Shown piece after piece: positions 35,801 through 47,647 of a DNA stretch of 47,647 nt. Source of the DNA: Mansonella perstans (taxonomy: Eukaryota; Nematoda; Chromadorea; Rhabditida; Onchocercidae); assembly GCA_037074765.1 (NCBI GenBank), contig JBAMDO010000307.1:1-47647 (forward strand). Reading direction: 5' to 3'. The first letter of the stretch is position 1; each line of letters starts with the position of its first letter. Under the pieces are notes generated by a model, which saw only the letters and a program-made list of their open reading frames with translations, was not told the origin of the DNA and did no database searches. The position numbers and the translations under genes were made by a program.

Positions 35801-38800
35801 CATAAATATCTGAAAAGCAAAAGGTATTTTTCAATGTTACTTTTGCATATGCTTCATTAGCATCGCTCCAATTTCCAAAATATTAAATATCATTTAGAAA
35901 TAAAGTCTATCTTTGATAATTTCAATTTTAAATGATTAAAATGAAAAGCACGGAAAGGCTTACTTTGGTAATCCCAAACTGCACCTCATTGTAATCAATC
36001 GATGTGTGCTGGATGATAAACTCCTTAACATCTTCCTTAGTACTCTCACAGCCTTTCGGTAAAAGGACTCGATATTGCTTGATGAAATCCTTTAAAAAAT
36101 TTAACAAAAATTCTTTATATTTCTTTGCTTTTGCAAATAACAAACCGTAAATGACAATTGAAATTAAAAAAATGCAACAGTGCTTGCTAACCTCATATTC
36201 GATACGAAAGCTATAACCAGCTCGACGTATTCGTACTGTTTCCAGCATACCTGTGTAACGCAACTGTCGCAAAATAATATTGTCATCGAAGTGGTTCGGA
36301 ATCTGTAAATCATTAATTTCTATTCATCTACCGTTACCTTGTAATTGTTGTTTATTTCAAAAAATTAATTTAAAATAGAGAAAAAAAATCAAATTAATAA
36401 CTTGTATCTATTTCAGCAATAACACTGGGCAAGCATAATTAAAACTTTACAGGAAAATATCACTTTGGCTCTATAAAAATCTCTCAGATAGGATGAAAAA
36501 ATTTTTTGCACAAATTCGATTATCATCAAATTTCTTAATAAAATTTCTTCAGAATTCCATTCATCTTATAATTAATATTACACCAGGACTTATCAAGGAA
36601 GTTTCTCAATGAAATGCTACCTTTAGGGATAGGATAAACACAATTAAAACATTCCAGGGAAATATCAATCTGGATCTATAAACATATCATATATTAATAG
36701 TTGGTCAGTAATGAGTGCAATGCTTAAGTCTAGCAAAATACAGAACTCCTGTACCAACTTAAATCTTTCGGTCAGTTGTCTGGTAGAAAGAAAGGATCAA
36801 ATGACTGACATCGCTAGAAGAATAACGATAACCTTTTCGTTGTTAGATTTGATACATCTGATGAAATGCGGTGTTGCCTGTGACAACGTTTTCATCAATC
36901 GCGACAAGGAATGCTGGAATTGTTTGCCAACGGAAGACGGTTTTCCGGTGAAACTTTTCTTTTCGGAAAAAGCTTTCACTACCTAGAAAATAAAGTGTAA
37001 GTTGAGGAAAAAAGAAGAGAAAATTTAGTTCATTTGTTGATGGACTCCTGCTACTTACGAATAAAAACTTTAAGAAGTTTGCTTCAAACAAAGCCAAGAA
37101 TATCATCGATCAAGATCGACCTGTAGGCTTTTCAGGGCGCTGTGACAATCTTCCACTTCAACGTTTGGTTGCTTTCTAGCGTGGCTAACAATTGTAGTGA
37201 AAAATGATGTGTCGCAAAAAGATGGCACCACTTCCCGGCTTATTTCACCGCGTAGGAAAGCATTTAGATGCGTATCCGAACTAATCCCAGGCAATACCGC
37301 TTTATTATCACGTGGTAAGACAGACTGTTCCACATTTTCTGGAATTTGGTCTAATTTTATATTAATTTAAAAAATTCCTTAAAAAACTTTTTCCAACTTT
37401 CGAATTATTTACGACCAGTTGAATGCAATGAGAAAAATTCAAGATTTATATAATTTACCAATTAATTACTTAAAAGGAATTTTCATATCAAATCTAGATA
37501 CCTCTCTTTACCGCCAGTTTTCCAGCCTGCCGGAAAGCGTTTATTGCTCGCAAAGTTGCCCGCAGTACACCCCACTGAAAAACCGCAGCTGGATCATCCC
37601 CAACTAACCTTCGAACAAATGCGCTTTTGCTTTTCTTGATCGCCATTAGTACTTCTTGTCGCATCAAATCCTTGTTTTTTTCACGAAAACCCTAAAAGTA
37701 TCTGGAAAATCCCGGTATAATGCGAGATTCAAAGTAAATTTATTCATTTGATTGCATTCTTTGCATTGCTAGAATTGTTTTATACTAAAGAACATTCTAA
37801 ACTCAGATATTGATTTTACGGCCAGATGACATTCCTCGATATATTTATGTTTGGATTAATGGAATGAACTGACCATTCTTTCTTTCAAATTATTAACCTT
37901 AATCTGATATTTCACTTTTCCCGCATAATGAGCAATAATGAAGGCTGATTCGCGCTTCTGAGGTGTTTCATAGTATTCGTTGTTTTTGAGGAAATGATTG
38001 AGCTTATCCAGCATTGATTCATCTGTTCCATTGTTGATGTTACTTTCCTCATCAATCAATCGCAATATGCCATATGGTTTACTCTACAAATAAAACAACA
38101 AGAATAACATTTGCAACAATTTCTTCCCACTTCCTTCCTTCCTTCCTTCCTTCGCTTCTCATAAACTGGAATCATCAGCAATACGTTTGATCTATTTACT
38201 TTTTTTTCACGTCAACAGTCCACGTTGCTATAATTGTCGTGAATGACCACTTGACATTAAACATTTATGATTTAAAATAAAATTTGATAAAGTAAAATTA
38301 ACTTGAAACAATTGGACACATTCGGTATTATCAGTGTATTCGATATTCGTCCAAGTAATCCCTTCTTTCAGATATTCTTCCTGTCAAAAGAAACACGTCG
38401 GAAAGTACCTAATGAATGACAGCAATCACTGTACCATTTTTTCCAATAGCAATACATGGCAAAAGTAAAATATCAATTAATTAATTAATATACAATTAAT
38501 TAGATATCTCTTTCCTGCTTTGATATATCTTTTCTGATTTCTTTTTATATCTTCAAGTTGGACATAATTTATACCTGTTCAAACTGGAAGATATGTTGAT
38601 TGAAGTAAGCTTGCAGATGCTCATTTGCATAATTGATACAAAGCTGCTCGAATGAGTTCCACTTCCCGCCAACATCTTCAAATCCAAAGATATCCAGGAT
38701 GCCTAGAATAGCCAATAGCTTTCGTGTGTTTTTTGTTAGCGCATTTCTAATAAAATTGATTCTACTTGAGGAAAAAGCCAATCAGGCGACAAACTTGAAG

Positions 38801-41800
38801 TATTTCAAGTTTATGACGAAATAAACAGAAAGATGGAAATTTTTCCTGATTTCATAATTATCCTACTGCAATAATTACTATATAAATTACTGTGTTTCAT
38901 AAGACATGAAAACTGATAAAAATATATAGAACTTCAATATATTCAAAACAAATCATGATTAAAATCACTTCGTAAACTAATTCCTCAACCAACAATTATA
39001 GGAACAAATTTCGTCACAGCGATTGGAAATTCAATTGAAACTTTAAAATTCAGAAAATCAGAAATAAATGCAAAAACCAAGAAGGATTTCAAGTCCAACG
39101 AAATTCAGGATCAAATTTTGAAATTTAAATTTAAATTGAATTTAAATACCAATATAATATCCCGTCTTTGACGTAAGTCGTTCTTTTTTCAGCAACGCTT
39201 GATTTATGCGCAATACTATCCAGTGAAACAAGGCATTATACAGACATTTCGCCATGGCATCGCGTGTATCTTTTGCCTTAATTTCATCAATTTTACAACT
39301 AACTTATTACGAGGATACGTGATCCATTTGGCATTATAGAACTAATAAAAAAGTTAAAGTCATTTAAAATTTGTTTAGTGTTGCCAGACCATTTACTATA
39401 AATTGGGCAGCGTTTATGCATTGCATCAGCATCTTACAATTGTCGTTATCCATGTAGTTTGGAAAGCAGGAATCTATTTCCGGAAGAAAAATATTACGGT
39501 CGTATAGCAAATCATTAATTCGTTTCGGCAAGAAAGAATTTCATAAAAATTTTTCTGAGTAAAATGGTTTTTGAAATAAGATATGCAGAATGGTTTCTGA
39601 TGCCCAACATACATGTCAACAATATATCAATGCCTTATTGCCTATCAGTTCAACATCCGCTGATATTACAAGTCGTCTACCACTTATCCTATCATTTAAC
39701 TTATGAAAGTTTCGCTCAAAAATATTGAACTTACTTCGCTAACATTATATTGTGAAATGACGACATCATTTTTCATCACTGTCCGACGCATTGTTAAAGC
39801 TTGTTGTAGACTAGATGCCTTGATGTGTAGCAGTGTTGAAATTAAACCTAATACTTCCTCGTTGCCAATAGAGGCACTTTCATCACTGTGATAACCACTT
39901 CTCTAAATGACAGTCATTGTTAAAGAGATCTTCAAAATTACAGGAACAAAAAATAAATAAATATTTATACTTTTCTTACCCTAGCATACTGTATGTTTCC
40001 AAGAAGTAATACAGCCGAAATAACAGCAAACATGTTTTGCTGGGATTGTTGTGAAAATCCGACAGCATCCATGGCATACTTAAGGCTTTGATATTCGTAA
40101 GATTCATTTACTCCTTCTGTTGCGTAAAAATTATTCTAAAAATAGCAAGCTTTTTGTTAATTTTGGATAGTAATGAATGGACCAGCAAAGGACTTCCAAA
40201 AACATCGCATAAATAATCAAAAATCAAATTTTCCATAACTTTTTTTTGATTTAATTTTTTAGAATTTGAAATTTTAATGAAAGAAGGAAGAAAAGAATGA
40301 AGGAAAAGATATTATAGGCTAATTTTTCAGACGCTTAACTAATATTGGAGATGAGAGCTCTCGGATTCAACACTTATTATAAACAGGATATTCCGGAAAG
40401 TATGATTTGATATAAGTTTGTTATCTGATCTATCAGATCTATTTGGTGTTAATTTTGGAAAATTTTAATGTGATACATTTTCTGTGATACTTTTTTAATG
40501 TGATATTTTAATGTGATTCATTTTCTTTCAAACCATCTCTGTCAGATCATCATGCCAGATCATCACACGTCCTCTATCAGAATATAAAACTAACAAAGAT
40601 TATTGTTTTCGAATATTTAAAAAATTGCCCAAACAAGAAACGGAATACAGAGGAACAACAAAGACTACTGTAAATGTTTCATTGAAAATACACTTTGATA
40701 CAATTATTTGATACAATTATCCATTAAAAAGTGGCAATGACCACTCCTATTTACCTGATTAAGGTAGGCATAATCAGTTGATTGCATTAAGTAATGTCTT
40801 TTTCGCTCCTCTTCTGATGCACCATTTAATAAATAATAAAAAACGTGATAGTTCCTGAGAAGTATAAACTCATATGTTTTAAATTTAAATCTGTACAAAT
40901 GAAAGTTTATTTTTTACTGAGAAATTCTACTCAAAAAAAATGGTAATTTATCGCAATTATAATTTGGGATTTTCCTAATTAGCTTATGCCAAAACAACAG
41001 AAAGAAATGTTGCTGATGAAAATTTAAAAAAGCAAAATTTTGCAGTTGAAGAAAAAGGGCCTATTTTTTACCTTTCACCAACAGCTTGCGAAATAATTCG
41101 CGACTTCTCTAACAAGTAAATCTCAACATTTGCTCTGAAAAGAAATTAAATTAATGAATTTTCATTAGAAATGATATAGACTATCTGCATGACGATTTGA
41201 CCTTTGAAAAACCATGAATTGATACATTGAGATTACCCGATCTTAAACTAGCAATATTGTATTATGTTTTCTCGAAAGTTCAGATATATGTATTAAATTT
41301 TTTATTTACTCATAACACTAACTCAGTGTTCCGACCTTCTAGCAGAGATAAGCCACAGCCAAGTATTTTTATCACAATATTTTGGCTTTTTACAAAAATA
41401 AATTTGAACATACCCTGAGACGACACCATTTTCTCGATAATTCACACGGATAAATTTCCCAAACCTGCTGCTGTTATTATTTTGCACCGTTACTGCATTT
41501 CCAAATGCCTCAAATGTTCGTTTTTTTTAAAGATTCATGCAAGTTTATCTTTGAATTAAGAAGTGAGAAATAATCCAAGAAGTAACTGAGCAAGCGATAA
41601 GCAATTACGAGTCAAAAGTAGCATTGTTTGTTTAAAATTCATGAAAAGGCAAAGGGAACAAACCTCAAGTACAGGTCCAGCAGAAAGTAAGATTTGTTCA
41701 ACAGAACTTCCGGTGCTGGAACCTTTTTGACTAAGTGTGGTGAAATGATGCAACAGAAAATTTGTTGACTCAGTTTTCCCGGAACCTGATTCCCCACTTA

Positions 41801-44235
41801 TCACAATGCACTGATTTTTCTTAATCCGTAACATGCTGAAGTACGGATTAATTCACTGTCGATACTCAATAATATGTGGAAATAGAGAGAAGTTTTACGC
41901 TCAACACATAATTAAAATTTACGTTGTGTTTTAGCTAAGAATATTACAATGTCATCATGGTCATTACTAGATCATGATTTAAATCAATTAATATAATGAA
42001 TAGACGAAAGGTTACATTCGCGCAGACTATATCAACAAAGCATCCTATAGTTCAGTCATCGATCAAATTAGATGGATTAGCTGTCGGATAAGTAATTAAT
42101 TGCTTTTCTAATGATGGAAGCATGTTGTTCGCTATGTGACTGGTCATTATTACCACTAAAGAAAAATATATTGCATCAGGTCGGTCAGTTGAAGGAAAAT
42201 GTACCTGTGATATGCGATATTAGCAATGGCAAAGATATGTGGTGGCATACTGGAGAGCTGTCGAATTTGACAATACAAGCGAGCATACTTTGGATTATAG
42301 ATCGGAAAGAAGTTAAAAGGATTAACAGCTAACAAAATTGGCCCTGAAACACTGATCTATGTTTACTGAATAGGATAGAATCAATTAATTCATTATGATT
42401 AATCACAGGAATTAAAAAGACAAAAAGAATGTAAGAGTACTGTGAAGTGACTTATGCTGGTACAAATGTGAGAATATATAAAAGATTGAATTAATTTTTG
42501 GGACTAATATATTTACAAGTTGAAATCTAAAATATTTGCATGTACGTTATTTGAATTATTTTAATTACTGGAATGTTTTTTCTCATGCAATTTTAAAGGA
42601 ATTACAGGATTACATACCGATGTAGGTATATATGTGTCCACTAGTAAATCGATCCTTAAGATTATCAAGTAACGTTTGTTCCGTAAGCTCTGGAAGCATG
42701 CATAAATCGGGATATTCACGGTTCTAAAATGAAAATGCTGAATTTGGAATGAGAAGGATTTAATTGTACCTTTTAAAATAATGATTCCAGCTTTCTCTTA
42801 GAGGGAATACTTTTGCTTTTGATCTCAACATTTTCAGAAATTATAAATCCTTTAAAGAAAAACTTTAATCAAAACTCTTGAAGCATTAGCCAAACTTTCT
42901 TATTGATCGCATGCATACTATCAATTAGGCACCAAATTTTTCAAATGCAAACTATCTTTTCCAAAAAAATTTTTTTCAAGGGCAAACTATCCCATTACAG
43001 TATCATTTGAGAAGCATTGTTGTACCTGCGGTTGGGTCAAGAATCTAGCTAAGAAAGAGTCAATAGTACTGGATGTTTTCGTTGATCCGAGATGAGCACC
43101 AGGGAGCGACGATGAATCTTTATGCCTGGAAGTTGCAATGTAGGACATTTGGTGGTAATCCTTTCATTCACTTTAAAAAATAACTGATTTTCAAAAATTT
43201 TAACTTGTTAGCAAAAGATAAGTAGATCAGTTAAGATTTACTCATTAAAGCCTCAAATCAAAGACCTGCATTTCAAAACTAACAGGATTTTTTGATTATC
43301 CTTGTCAAGTGTTCCTAATATGTAAAAGTCTTTTACTTTTAGTTCTGATACAGCATATCACCAATACCATTAATACATGCCTCTTAACGGTTAATACGCA
43401 TCAAGCAAAAAATCAGGCAATAGCAATAGTACTTCTTGTTGAATACAGTTTTTTTTAAAATAGAATTGAAGTTACGAGCATTTAAGCTATCCGATAGCAC
43501 ATCACATCTAAGTGGCCATGCTCGGTCTATTCTTTCCTCTTATTTGATTGGCTTCTATTTCATGACATATTTGACTGCGTAAAAATTGTTGTTAATTGTC
43601 ACTTCAATACTAAGCGATTCTTTGGCGTGGCTTCGTTATTTTCGCCATGCATCGGTCGTGTCCATAACATTTGTACAGCTACCGGGTATTCGCCTCGGTC
43701 AAGTTTTCGTTCTTTGAATGTTTGCCCGTCCAATGTACCCATAACTTCGTATAGTTCATAATCATCACTACATTGCTGTGCCAATTCTGTAATATATTGC
43801 TGTAATGATATCTATAATTACACAATCTGTAAAAGCATCTACAGGATGAGTAGTTAGATCACTAGTTATCATCATGCCTGATGTCCTAATTAAGATTCCA
43901 TCGTTACATCAATACTTCTATTCCATTAATCTCTTGTTTATTAGGATGTTGTTTTCCATTGATAGATTTCTAATCACTTACCTGTTTTTTCCGAGAAATT
44001 TACCTTTTCTTTGTTGCAAAACTTTCTCTATGAGTTCCTCGGTTGTTGCCCATTTATGGAAATCGAAGCTAATTCGATCTTCATAGGAATCCGGATTAAA
44101 TGAATATAAATAAACAGAAATAGCTTGAAAATGTGAATCATCCGAACTTGTATTTGGAACAGAGGTTAATGAACGGTGCGGATAGATTTTTAACGTATTG
44201 AGAGTACCCACCGATGACGTTGAATCACAGCTCAT
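26364..44235 (-). CDS. hum-7: Class IX unconventional myosin with RhoGAP domain (HUM-7/MYO9)
   Basis: A single-headed actin motor that carries its own Rho GTPase-activating domain. The 41 exons are: 44235-44004, 43786-43603, 43125-43026, 42723-42618, 42343-42205, 41835-41664, 41508-41414, 41134-41072, 40854-40755, 40135-39980, 39902-39735, 39276-39150, 38702-38575, 38380-38303, 38083-37898, 37691-37502, 37338-37121, 36982-36833, 36302-36192, 36089-35964, 35809-35660, 35284-35115, 34925-34689, 34512-34447, 34094-34028, 33691-33620, 33235-33117, 32815-32661, 32338-32233, 31952-31868, 31551-31366, 30789-30709, 30390-30280, 29498-29460, 29310-29131, 28578-28386, 28139-28011, 27913-27795, 27281-27075, 26899-26763, 26628-26364. 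They sum to 5,703 bases, one open frame of 1,900 residues plus stop. The symbol follows the C. elegans orthologue. All catalytic motifs are present. Confidence 0.95.
27075..28578 (-). other. Myosin IX: RhoGAP domain
   Basis: Exons 36-39, about residues 1562-1740. [19 protein letters not shown] starts the fold, the catalytic arginine finger is in GIYRKSA (near residue 1597), followed by [20 protein letters not shown] and [20 protein letters not shown] with the conserved N-K-M and N-L-A residues. The motif set is complete, so GTP hydrolysis on a Rho-type GTPase should be stimulated. Confidence 0.95.
29131..29310 (-). other. Myosin IX: second C1 zinc finger
   Basis: One exon (35) encodes a complete C1 finger: H-x12-C-x2-C-x12-C-x2-C-x4-H-x2-C-x7-C, with [16 protein letters not shown] and [20 protein letters not shown]. 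The x12 spacing is the one I recall for the myosin IX C1 domain, so this is the orthologous finger directly before RhoGAP. Confidence 0.93.
30170..30195. repeat. Run of 26 A in a myosin IX intron
   Basis: A pure A run preceded by ACTAAAC. There is no target-site duplication or upstream retroelement sequence that I can see, so it is treated as simple sequence. Confidence 0.9.
31105..31172. repeat. Short direct repeats in a myosin IX intron
   Basis: GGGAGGATTAATGTATTAAA and GGGAGGATTAATATATTAAA occur about 31 bases apart (starting near 31105 and 31136), followed by a third partial ATTAATGTATT copy. Confidence 0.8.
32233..32815 (-). other. Myosin IX: first C1 zinc finger
   Basis: Exons 28-29 (intron 32660-32339) join to give H-x12-C-x2-C-x13-C-x2-C-x4-H-x2-C-x8-C, starting [17 protein letters not shown] and ending [18 protein letters not shown]. 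The last spacing is eight rather than the usual seven. The donor of exon 29 may be at 32232 or 32247; both fit the phase. C1 fingers bind membrane lipids or proteins; this one may not bind diacylglycerol (inference). Confidence 0.82.
33117..34925 (-). other. Myosin IX: low-complexity tail linker
   Basis: Exons 23-27. Exon 23 is acidic and serine-rich ([26 protein letters not shown]). Exons 24-27 are basic and serine-rich ([31 protein letters not shown]), with R-x-x-S sites that could be phosphorylated. No domain is recognised. Confidence 0.75.
35115..35809 (-). other. Myosin IX: neck with four IQ motifs
   Basis: Exons 21-22 encode [53 protein letters not shown] and [14 protein letters not shown]: four tandem calmodulin-type light-chain sites. 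The second spans the splice between exons 21 and 22, where the intron appears to begin with GC instead of GT. Confidence 0.9.
36431..36683. repeat. Imperfect 45-bp duplication in a myosin IX intron
   Basis: ATAATTAAAACTTTACAGG with AAATATCACTTTGGCTCTATAAA (36433-36477) matches ACAATTAAAACATTCCAGGG with AAATATCAATCTGGATCTATAAA (36640-36682). Both contain a CAG acceptor-like site on the plus strand, but no exon is supported. Confidence 0.75.
38130..38153. repeat. TTCC tetranucleotide microsatellite
   Basis: About six TTCC units in the intron between myosin IX exons 14 and 15. Confidence 0.9.
43603..44235 (-). other. Myosin IX: start codon and Ras-association domain
   Basis: Exons 1-2 encode [20 protein letters not shown] and a beta-grasp RA domain (about residues 35-125), with [13 protein letters not shown], the helix [21 protein letters not shown] across the splice, and [10 protein letters not shown]. 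The donor AAAAG/GTAAAT at 44003 was chosen over the stronger-looking site at 43981 because only it keeps the phase and the RA helix. N-terminal RA domains are typical of class IX myosins. Confidence 0.85.
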
Positions 44236-47200
44236 TATTGTAGCGCTTGCGAATTTATCACATATTAAAACCTACGGATTTAGCACATTTTGTTAACTCT
44301 CTAAAAACGGATTAATAGAAAGAGATATGACCATTAATTATCTCTTCAGCGTTTCAAAACAAATAATCTTTCATATTAACGTGACACTCTATGCAACCAA
44401 TTAGAAAGTAACATACGGTTTTCATATAATATCAATAAACCGAAAATCGTTCAATCAAAAATATCCAAACTTACGCTAAATTAAAATATTGTTAAAAGAT
44501 TAAAGAACATCTTGCTTTATATTTCCCGACACGCAATGTCTTTTTAAAGCTTCATTCCTCGGAAGATTATATTTCATCAGAAATAAAATTAAATTAAATT
44601 AATTCTTAATTGGAAAATTATAGCAGAATGTGTGAAAAACAATGAAATTTTGACAGGATAGAAGAGAAGAAAGAAACAGAACAGGAGGTGAAAGGGGAGA
44701 GAGAAGAATGGATTAGTATGATCTAAATAAACAAAAAGATGAAATGAAGAAAAGCTTCAATCTCTGAGAAAAGGATCAGGAAGCAGTGAGGTGCTTGAAA
44801 CTAGCTGTTTTGAATTTCAATATCTATGAACTTTCTAAACAGATGATAACTTATAAATATCAGAAATGCTGCTGAATGGTAATAGTATCAGAGATATCAA
44901 ATGTATTTATGGTATTGACGTAAACACACCATACATCACGTGATCCCTTATCCATTCGTTTCGTATGTTGTAGAACGTTTATCCATTCGTTTAGTTTTTG
45001 CAGGAAGGGAAGAGGGAAGAATGGATGAGTGTGATATAAATAAACATCAATTGAAAAAATTAAACTAGTGCAATTTTTTGTCCGCTGAAACACTTTCCTT
45101 TCTCTATGTAGTTCCAGCACGAAAGGTATAATTAATTTTTCGTATTAGCAGTGATGATAAAATTATGATAATAACGATAAAGCAATATGATAAGAGTAAA
45201 AATAGCTATAAGGGAGGAGAATAAAAAAAGTGAAATCGTTTTTTTAATTGATTGTTAAATTGCCTGGCATGCTGAACAAAGGCTGACTGCTGCTAGTTGA
45301 TGGCTGATGATAATGATGATGACAATGATGGTAACGATGATAAAGATAATAATGATCGTGGTAGTAATGGCGAATTTAACTATCCATTAAATTTTCCGAA
45401 ATTTTCAGCAATCTTAGCCAATGATCATTGTCGTAGCTAATATCTCTCGACTTGCTTATCCCTAAAGTCAGCTGTTCATGTCGACTTAAGCTTATGAGTG
45501 AAGCTTTGCTTTGTATTGTTTCCCTCTTCCTCTTTAAAAATAACGCATTCGAAGCTTTGGAATATAAACTTACCTGTGCATGTTCCAAACAGAAATATTA
45601 CTTATTTTTCAGGAATGCAAGAAAAAAGAACCAAGTGATTATTGGTGTGGGAGGACTCAAGTAGATGAAAACAATAGGTTTTTAATTGAAGTTTAGATCA
45701 TTGCCACTGCTTAGATCATTGCCACTGCATCATTGCCACTGCTTAGATCATTGCCACTGCATCATTGCCACTGCTTATGAACTACTACTATTGTCTGAAA
45801 TTTGAATTGAAGTTTGAGCTTGAGCTTTTCTTAATTGTTGCTCACATAGCAATGACAACTTACATTCCTGCAAAAATTATGATATTTTTAGCCATGAGAT
45901 ATTTCACTGCAAGCAAAAATTCTGTGCAGCTTTTAGAGATCTATGAAAGAAAACTGAACAAATTAAATGAGCCAAGAGCCTAAAAAGAGAGTGAAGTCGA
46001 TATACAGAAAATAACATCTAAAAATACTGCAAGTGAAATAAAGCAAAATTTGAAACTTGTAAGCAATTATGTTGCATTACTTCCCTTAATCAATTAAATA
46101 AACTTTACCTTAATCTCTTTTAATTTAACTTAATTAGCGCACAAAAAGTGTTGCTTTAATTGTGTAAGACAAATTATGAAGAAATAGAAATGAATAATAA
46201 AGATGAAAATGAAGGAAAATGAACTTTTCCAGAGCGCAAATTTTGGACACCACTTCATGCAATGACGCAAATTACACGCCGCTATGTCCGACACATGGTT
46301 TATAGAAGACGGATGAGACAGAAAGGATATATTGATTGTGTGGTAACCTGTAAAAACGACCGACCTTACTTGTAACCAATCATGTGGTTATCATGTGGCT
46401 TATTCGCAGATGTTCCTTAAAATGAAAGAATGTGTTGGAGACTTATTATATGCATACGTTAGCATAAATGTTCCCTCGCCGTGTTATTTCATTTTCCACT
46501 TCGTCATCCTATTTTCATTTTAATAGTCTTTATTGATGACAATTCAAATTAACTATTTCACTGATCCATGCAAAACGAGGTGAATTCATTATTCATGTTT
46601 AACATTAAACAAATGTGTTAAAAATAATGTTTGAGAGTTTTTAAAAAACTTCTGGAATTTTGAATTAAATCAAAACATTCATAGCATAGATTGAAGGAAC
46701 TCATTTTTTCACTATCCTACCTTTTGGGATTCAATAAAAGATGAACAGATCAGGATTTGCTCAATATCATTAAAGTTTTTCTTCAAACAAAATGGTAAAG
46801 TTGAAAGAACTGTTTGAAATGAAATTAAAGACTTTCATTGATTGAAAAATTGTCGAAAAATACAATGACAACGTTTAAAATTGAGTCTTAACGATTTCAC
46901 GAATCTCAACTTTAATTGAGATATTTGAAATAAATAACGAATTGATTGGAAAAAGTTCCGGATGAAGCGGAAATCTCGTAAGTAATGTTTTCGGTCGTTG
47001 ATCTTCAAAATTTTCAGGATTCATTCTTCACAAGGAACAAGAAAAACGAAAAAAAGAATTTCATTTCGTGTAATTAAAAAAATTTGCGGCATAATAGAAT
47101 GTGAGCAATTGTTAAATTAAACTAAATTAAAGCTTCTTCAGAAGATTACAATAACTTAACTGTGGCAGGTAGTGTCCAAATTTAAGCCACTTGCTGAACT

Positions 47201-47647
47201 TTTCAAAAAACAATCAGCTACTAAATTAATAGTAATTAATAACGTTGTTATTGCTGCCTCTAAAGATGCAAATGCAACTGTACCTTCAATTCCATTTTCA
47301 TTTTGTGCACCGTGTTTCGCATTCTATGCTTATATATGCTTGTATTTACAAGAACCCTGCTTTAATGAGATTAATTATGAATCTAGCATGTACAAATATT
47401 TAGCTTTTGTCTTTTCTTCTACTTAGCTTAGGTAATGAATCTTCTCAGCAATTCATCACTTGCTGTATTTAACTTTTGTGCAAAATATTCTTGAGTCTCC
47501 CTTATCTGCATGAACTAACTTCATTAAATTTTGATATGCTTCATCAGTTTCATTTTTGCTCGCCTCAGAACTTAGCCCATATTATAAAGCTTAGTTTTAA
47601 ATGTATGCAAAAGAATTAGCCAAGCTTACATATTATATTGAACTTGA
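44236..47647. other. Region upstream of the myosin IX gene, no gene recognised
   Basis: AT-rich sequence with purine-rich stretches (44640-44720), a GAT/AAT-rich trinucleotide tract (45300-45370) and an 18-bp tandem repeat at 45693-45777. It probably holds the myosin promoter and 5' UTR. Open frames at 45376-45588 (-), 45765-45983 (+) and 47172-47426 (+) have no recognisable family motifs. Confidence 0.55.
45693..45777. repeat. ATCATTGCCACTGC tandem repeat
   Basis: Five copies of ATCATTGCCACTGC, three of them preceded by the extra bases TTAG, giving an alternating 18/14-base higher-order pattern. Confidence 0.92.

Larger units (their letters stand above)
35964..42723 (-). other. Myosin IX: motor domain
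   Basis: Exons 4-20, about residues 172-943. Visible motifs are the N-terminal [15 protein letters not shown] and PHIFAIA, the P-loop GESGSGKT near residue 270, switch [11 protein letters not shown], switch II DIFGFED, the relay [20 protein letters not shown], the actin-binding [19 protein letters not shown] and the converter [17 protein letters not shown]. All residues for ATP hydrolysis are kept. Between [18 protein letters not shown] and [11 protein letters not shown] lies a loop-2 insert of about 80 residues (exon 17), the class IX hallmark linked to processive movement of a single head. Confidence 0.95.

Noticed and set aside
36711..36986. Plus-strand frame of 91 codons over myosin exon 18
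   Set aside because: It is the antisense shadow of the actin-binding exon, whose minus-strand frame carries clear myosin motifs.
37856..37897. Extension of myosin exon 15 past KYQIK into VNNLKERMV
   Set aside because: It resembles the EKN/M region, but exon 16 starts [10 protein letters not shown] and continues the motif in phase, so the donor after KYQIK is right.
43981..44003. Donor AACAG/GTAAGT at the end of the first myosin exon
   Set aside because: It has a better consensus, but it leaves phase 2 and no acceptor keeps the RA domain frame. The donor at 44003 does.
45376..45588. Minus-strand frame of 70 codons as an upstream myosin exon or separate gene
   Set aside because: The peptide looks non-random and a GTAAGT follows an early ATG, but the donor would cut the frame after five codons and no homology is recognised.

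Overview
The window looks like nuclear DNA of a nematode, probably a filarial (spirurid) species. It is AT-rich, its genes are split into many short exons by introns of roughly 100-900 bases with GT..TTTCAG-type ends, and the proteins are animal families. There are no bacterial-type operons. The species assignment is an inference from style, not from a marker gene.

Layout, left to right. (1) 1-1586 (+): the 3' four exons of a cysteine-type glutathione peroxidase of the phospholipid-hydroperoxide kind; its 5' end lies outside the window. (2) About 2969-6431: a large inverted repeat with two arms of about 1.25 kb around a spacer of about 0.9 kb. Each arm carries a complete two-exon small heat shock protein gene with its own TATA box and heat shock elements, and the two genes are transcribed away from each other. 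The copies are almost identical, but a one-base homopolymer difference gives them different C-termini. (3) 6432-10021: no gene recognised; one perfect 13-bp hairpin and a 60-bp tandem duplication. (4) About 10022-23704 (+): a gene of about 30 exons for a single-pass membrane proteoglycan-like protein of the CSPG4/NG2 family. It has a signal peptide, a divergent laminin-G segment, 15 CSPG repeats, one membrane segment and a cytoplasmic tail ending in the PDZ ligand QYWV. (5) 23705-26363: intergenic space between two convergent genes. (6) 44235-26364 (-): a complete class IX myosin (HUM-7/MYO9 type). I could assemble 41 exons into one uninterrupted frame of 1,900 residues: RA domain, motor, four IQ motifs, first C1 finger, myosin-IX-specific segment, second C1 finger, RhoGAP domain, tail. 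(7) 44236-47647: upstream region with simple repeats and no gene I can support.

No functional cluster is evident. The genes are a redox enzyme, a heat-inducible chaperone pair, a cell-surface adhesion or matrix receptor, and a motor that switches off Rho. The last two could both act in cytoskeletal control at the cell edge, but their adjacency is not evidence of that.

All exon boundaries were set by hand from splice motifs, reading phase and family motifs. Two joins in the CSPG4-like gene (16805/16998 and 20002-20492) and one alternative donor in the myosin (32233 or 32248) remain uncertain.
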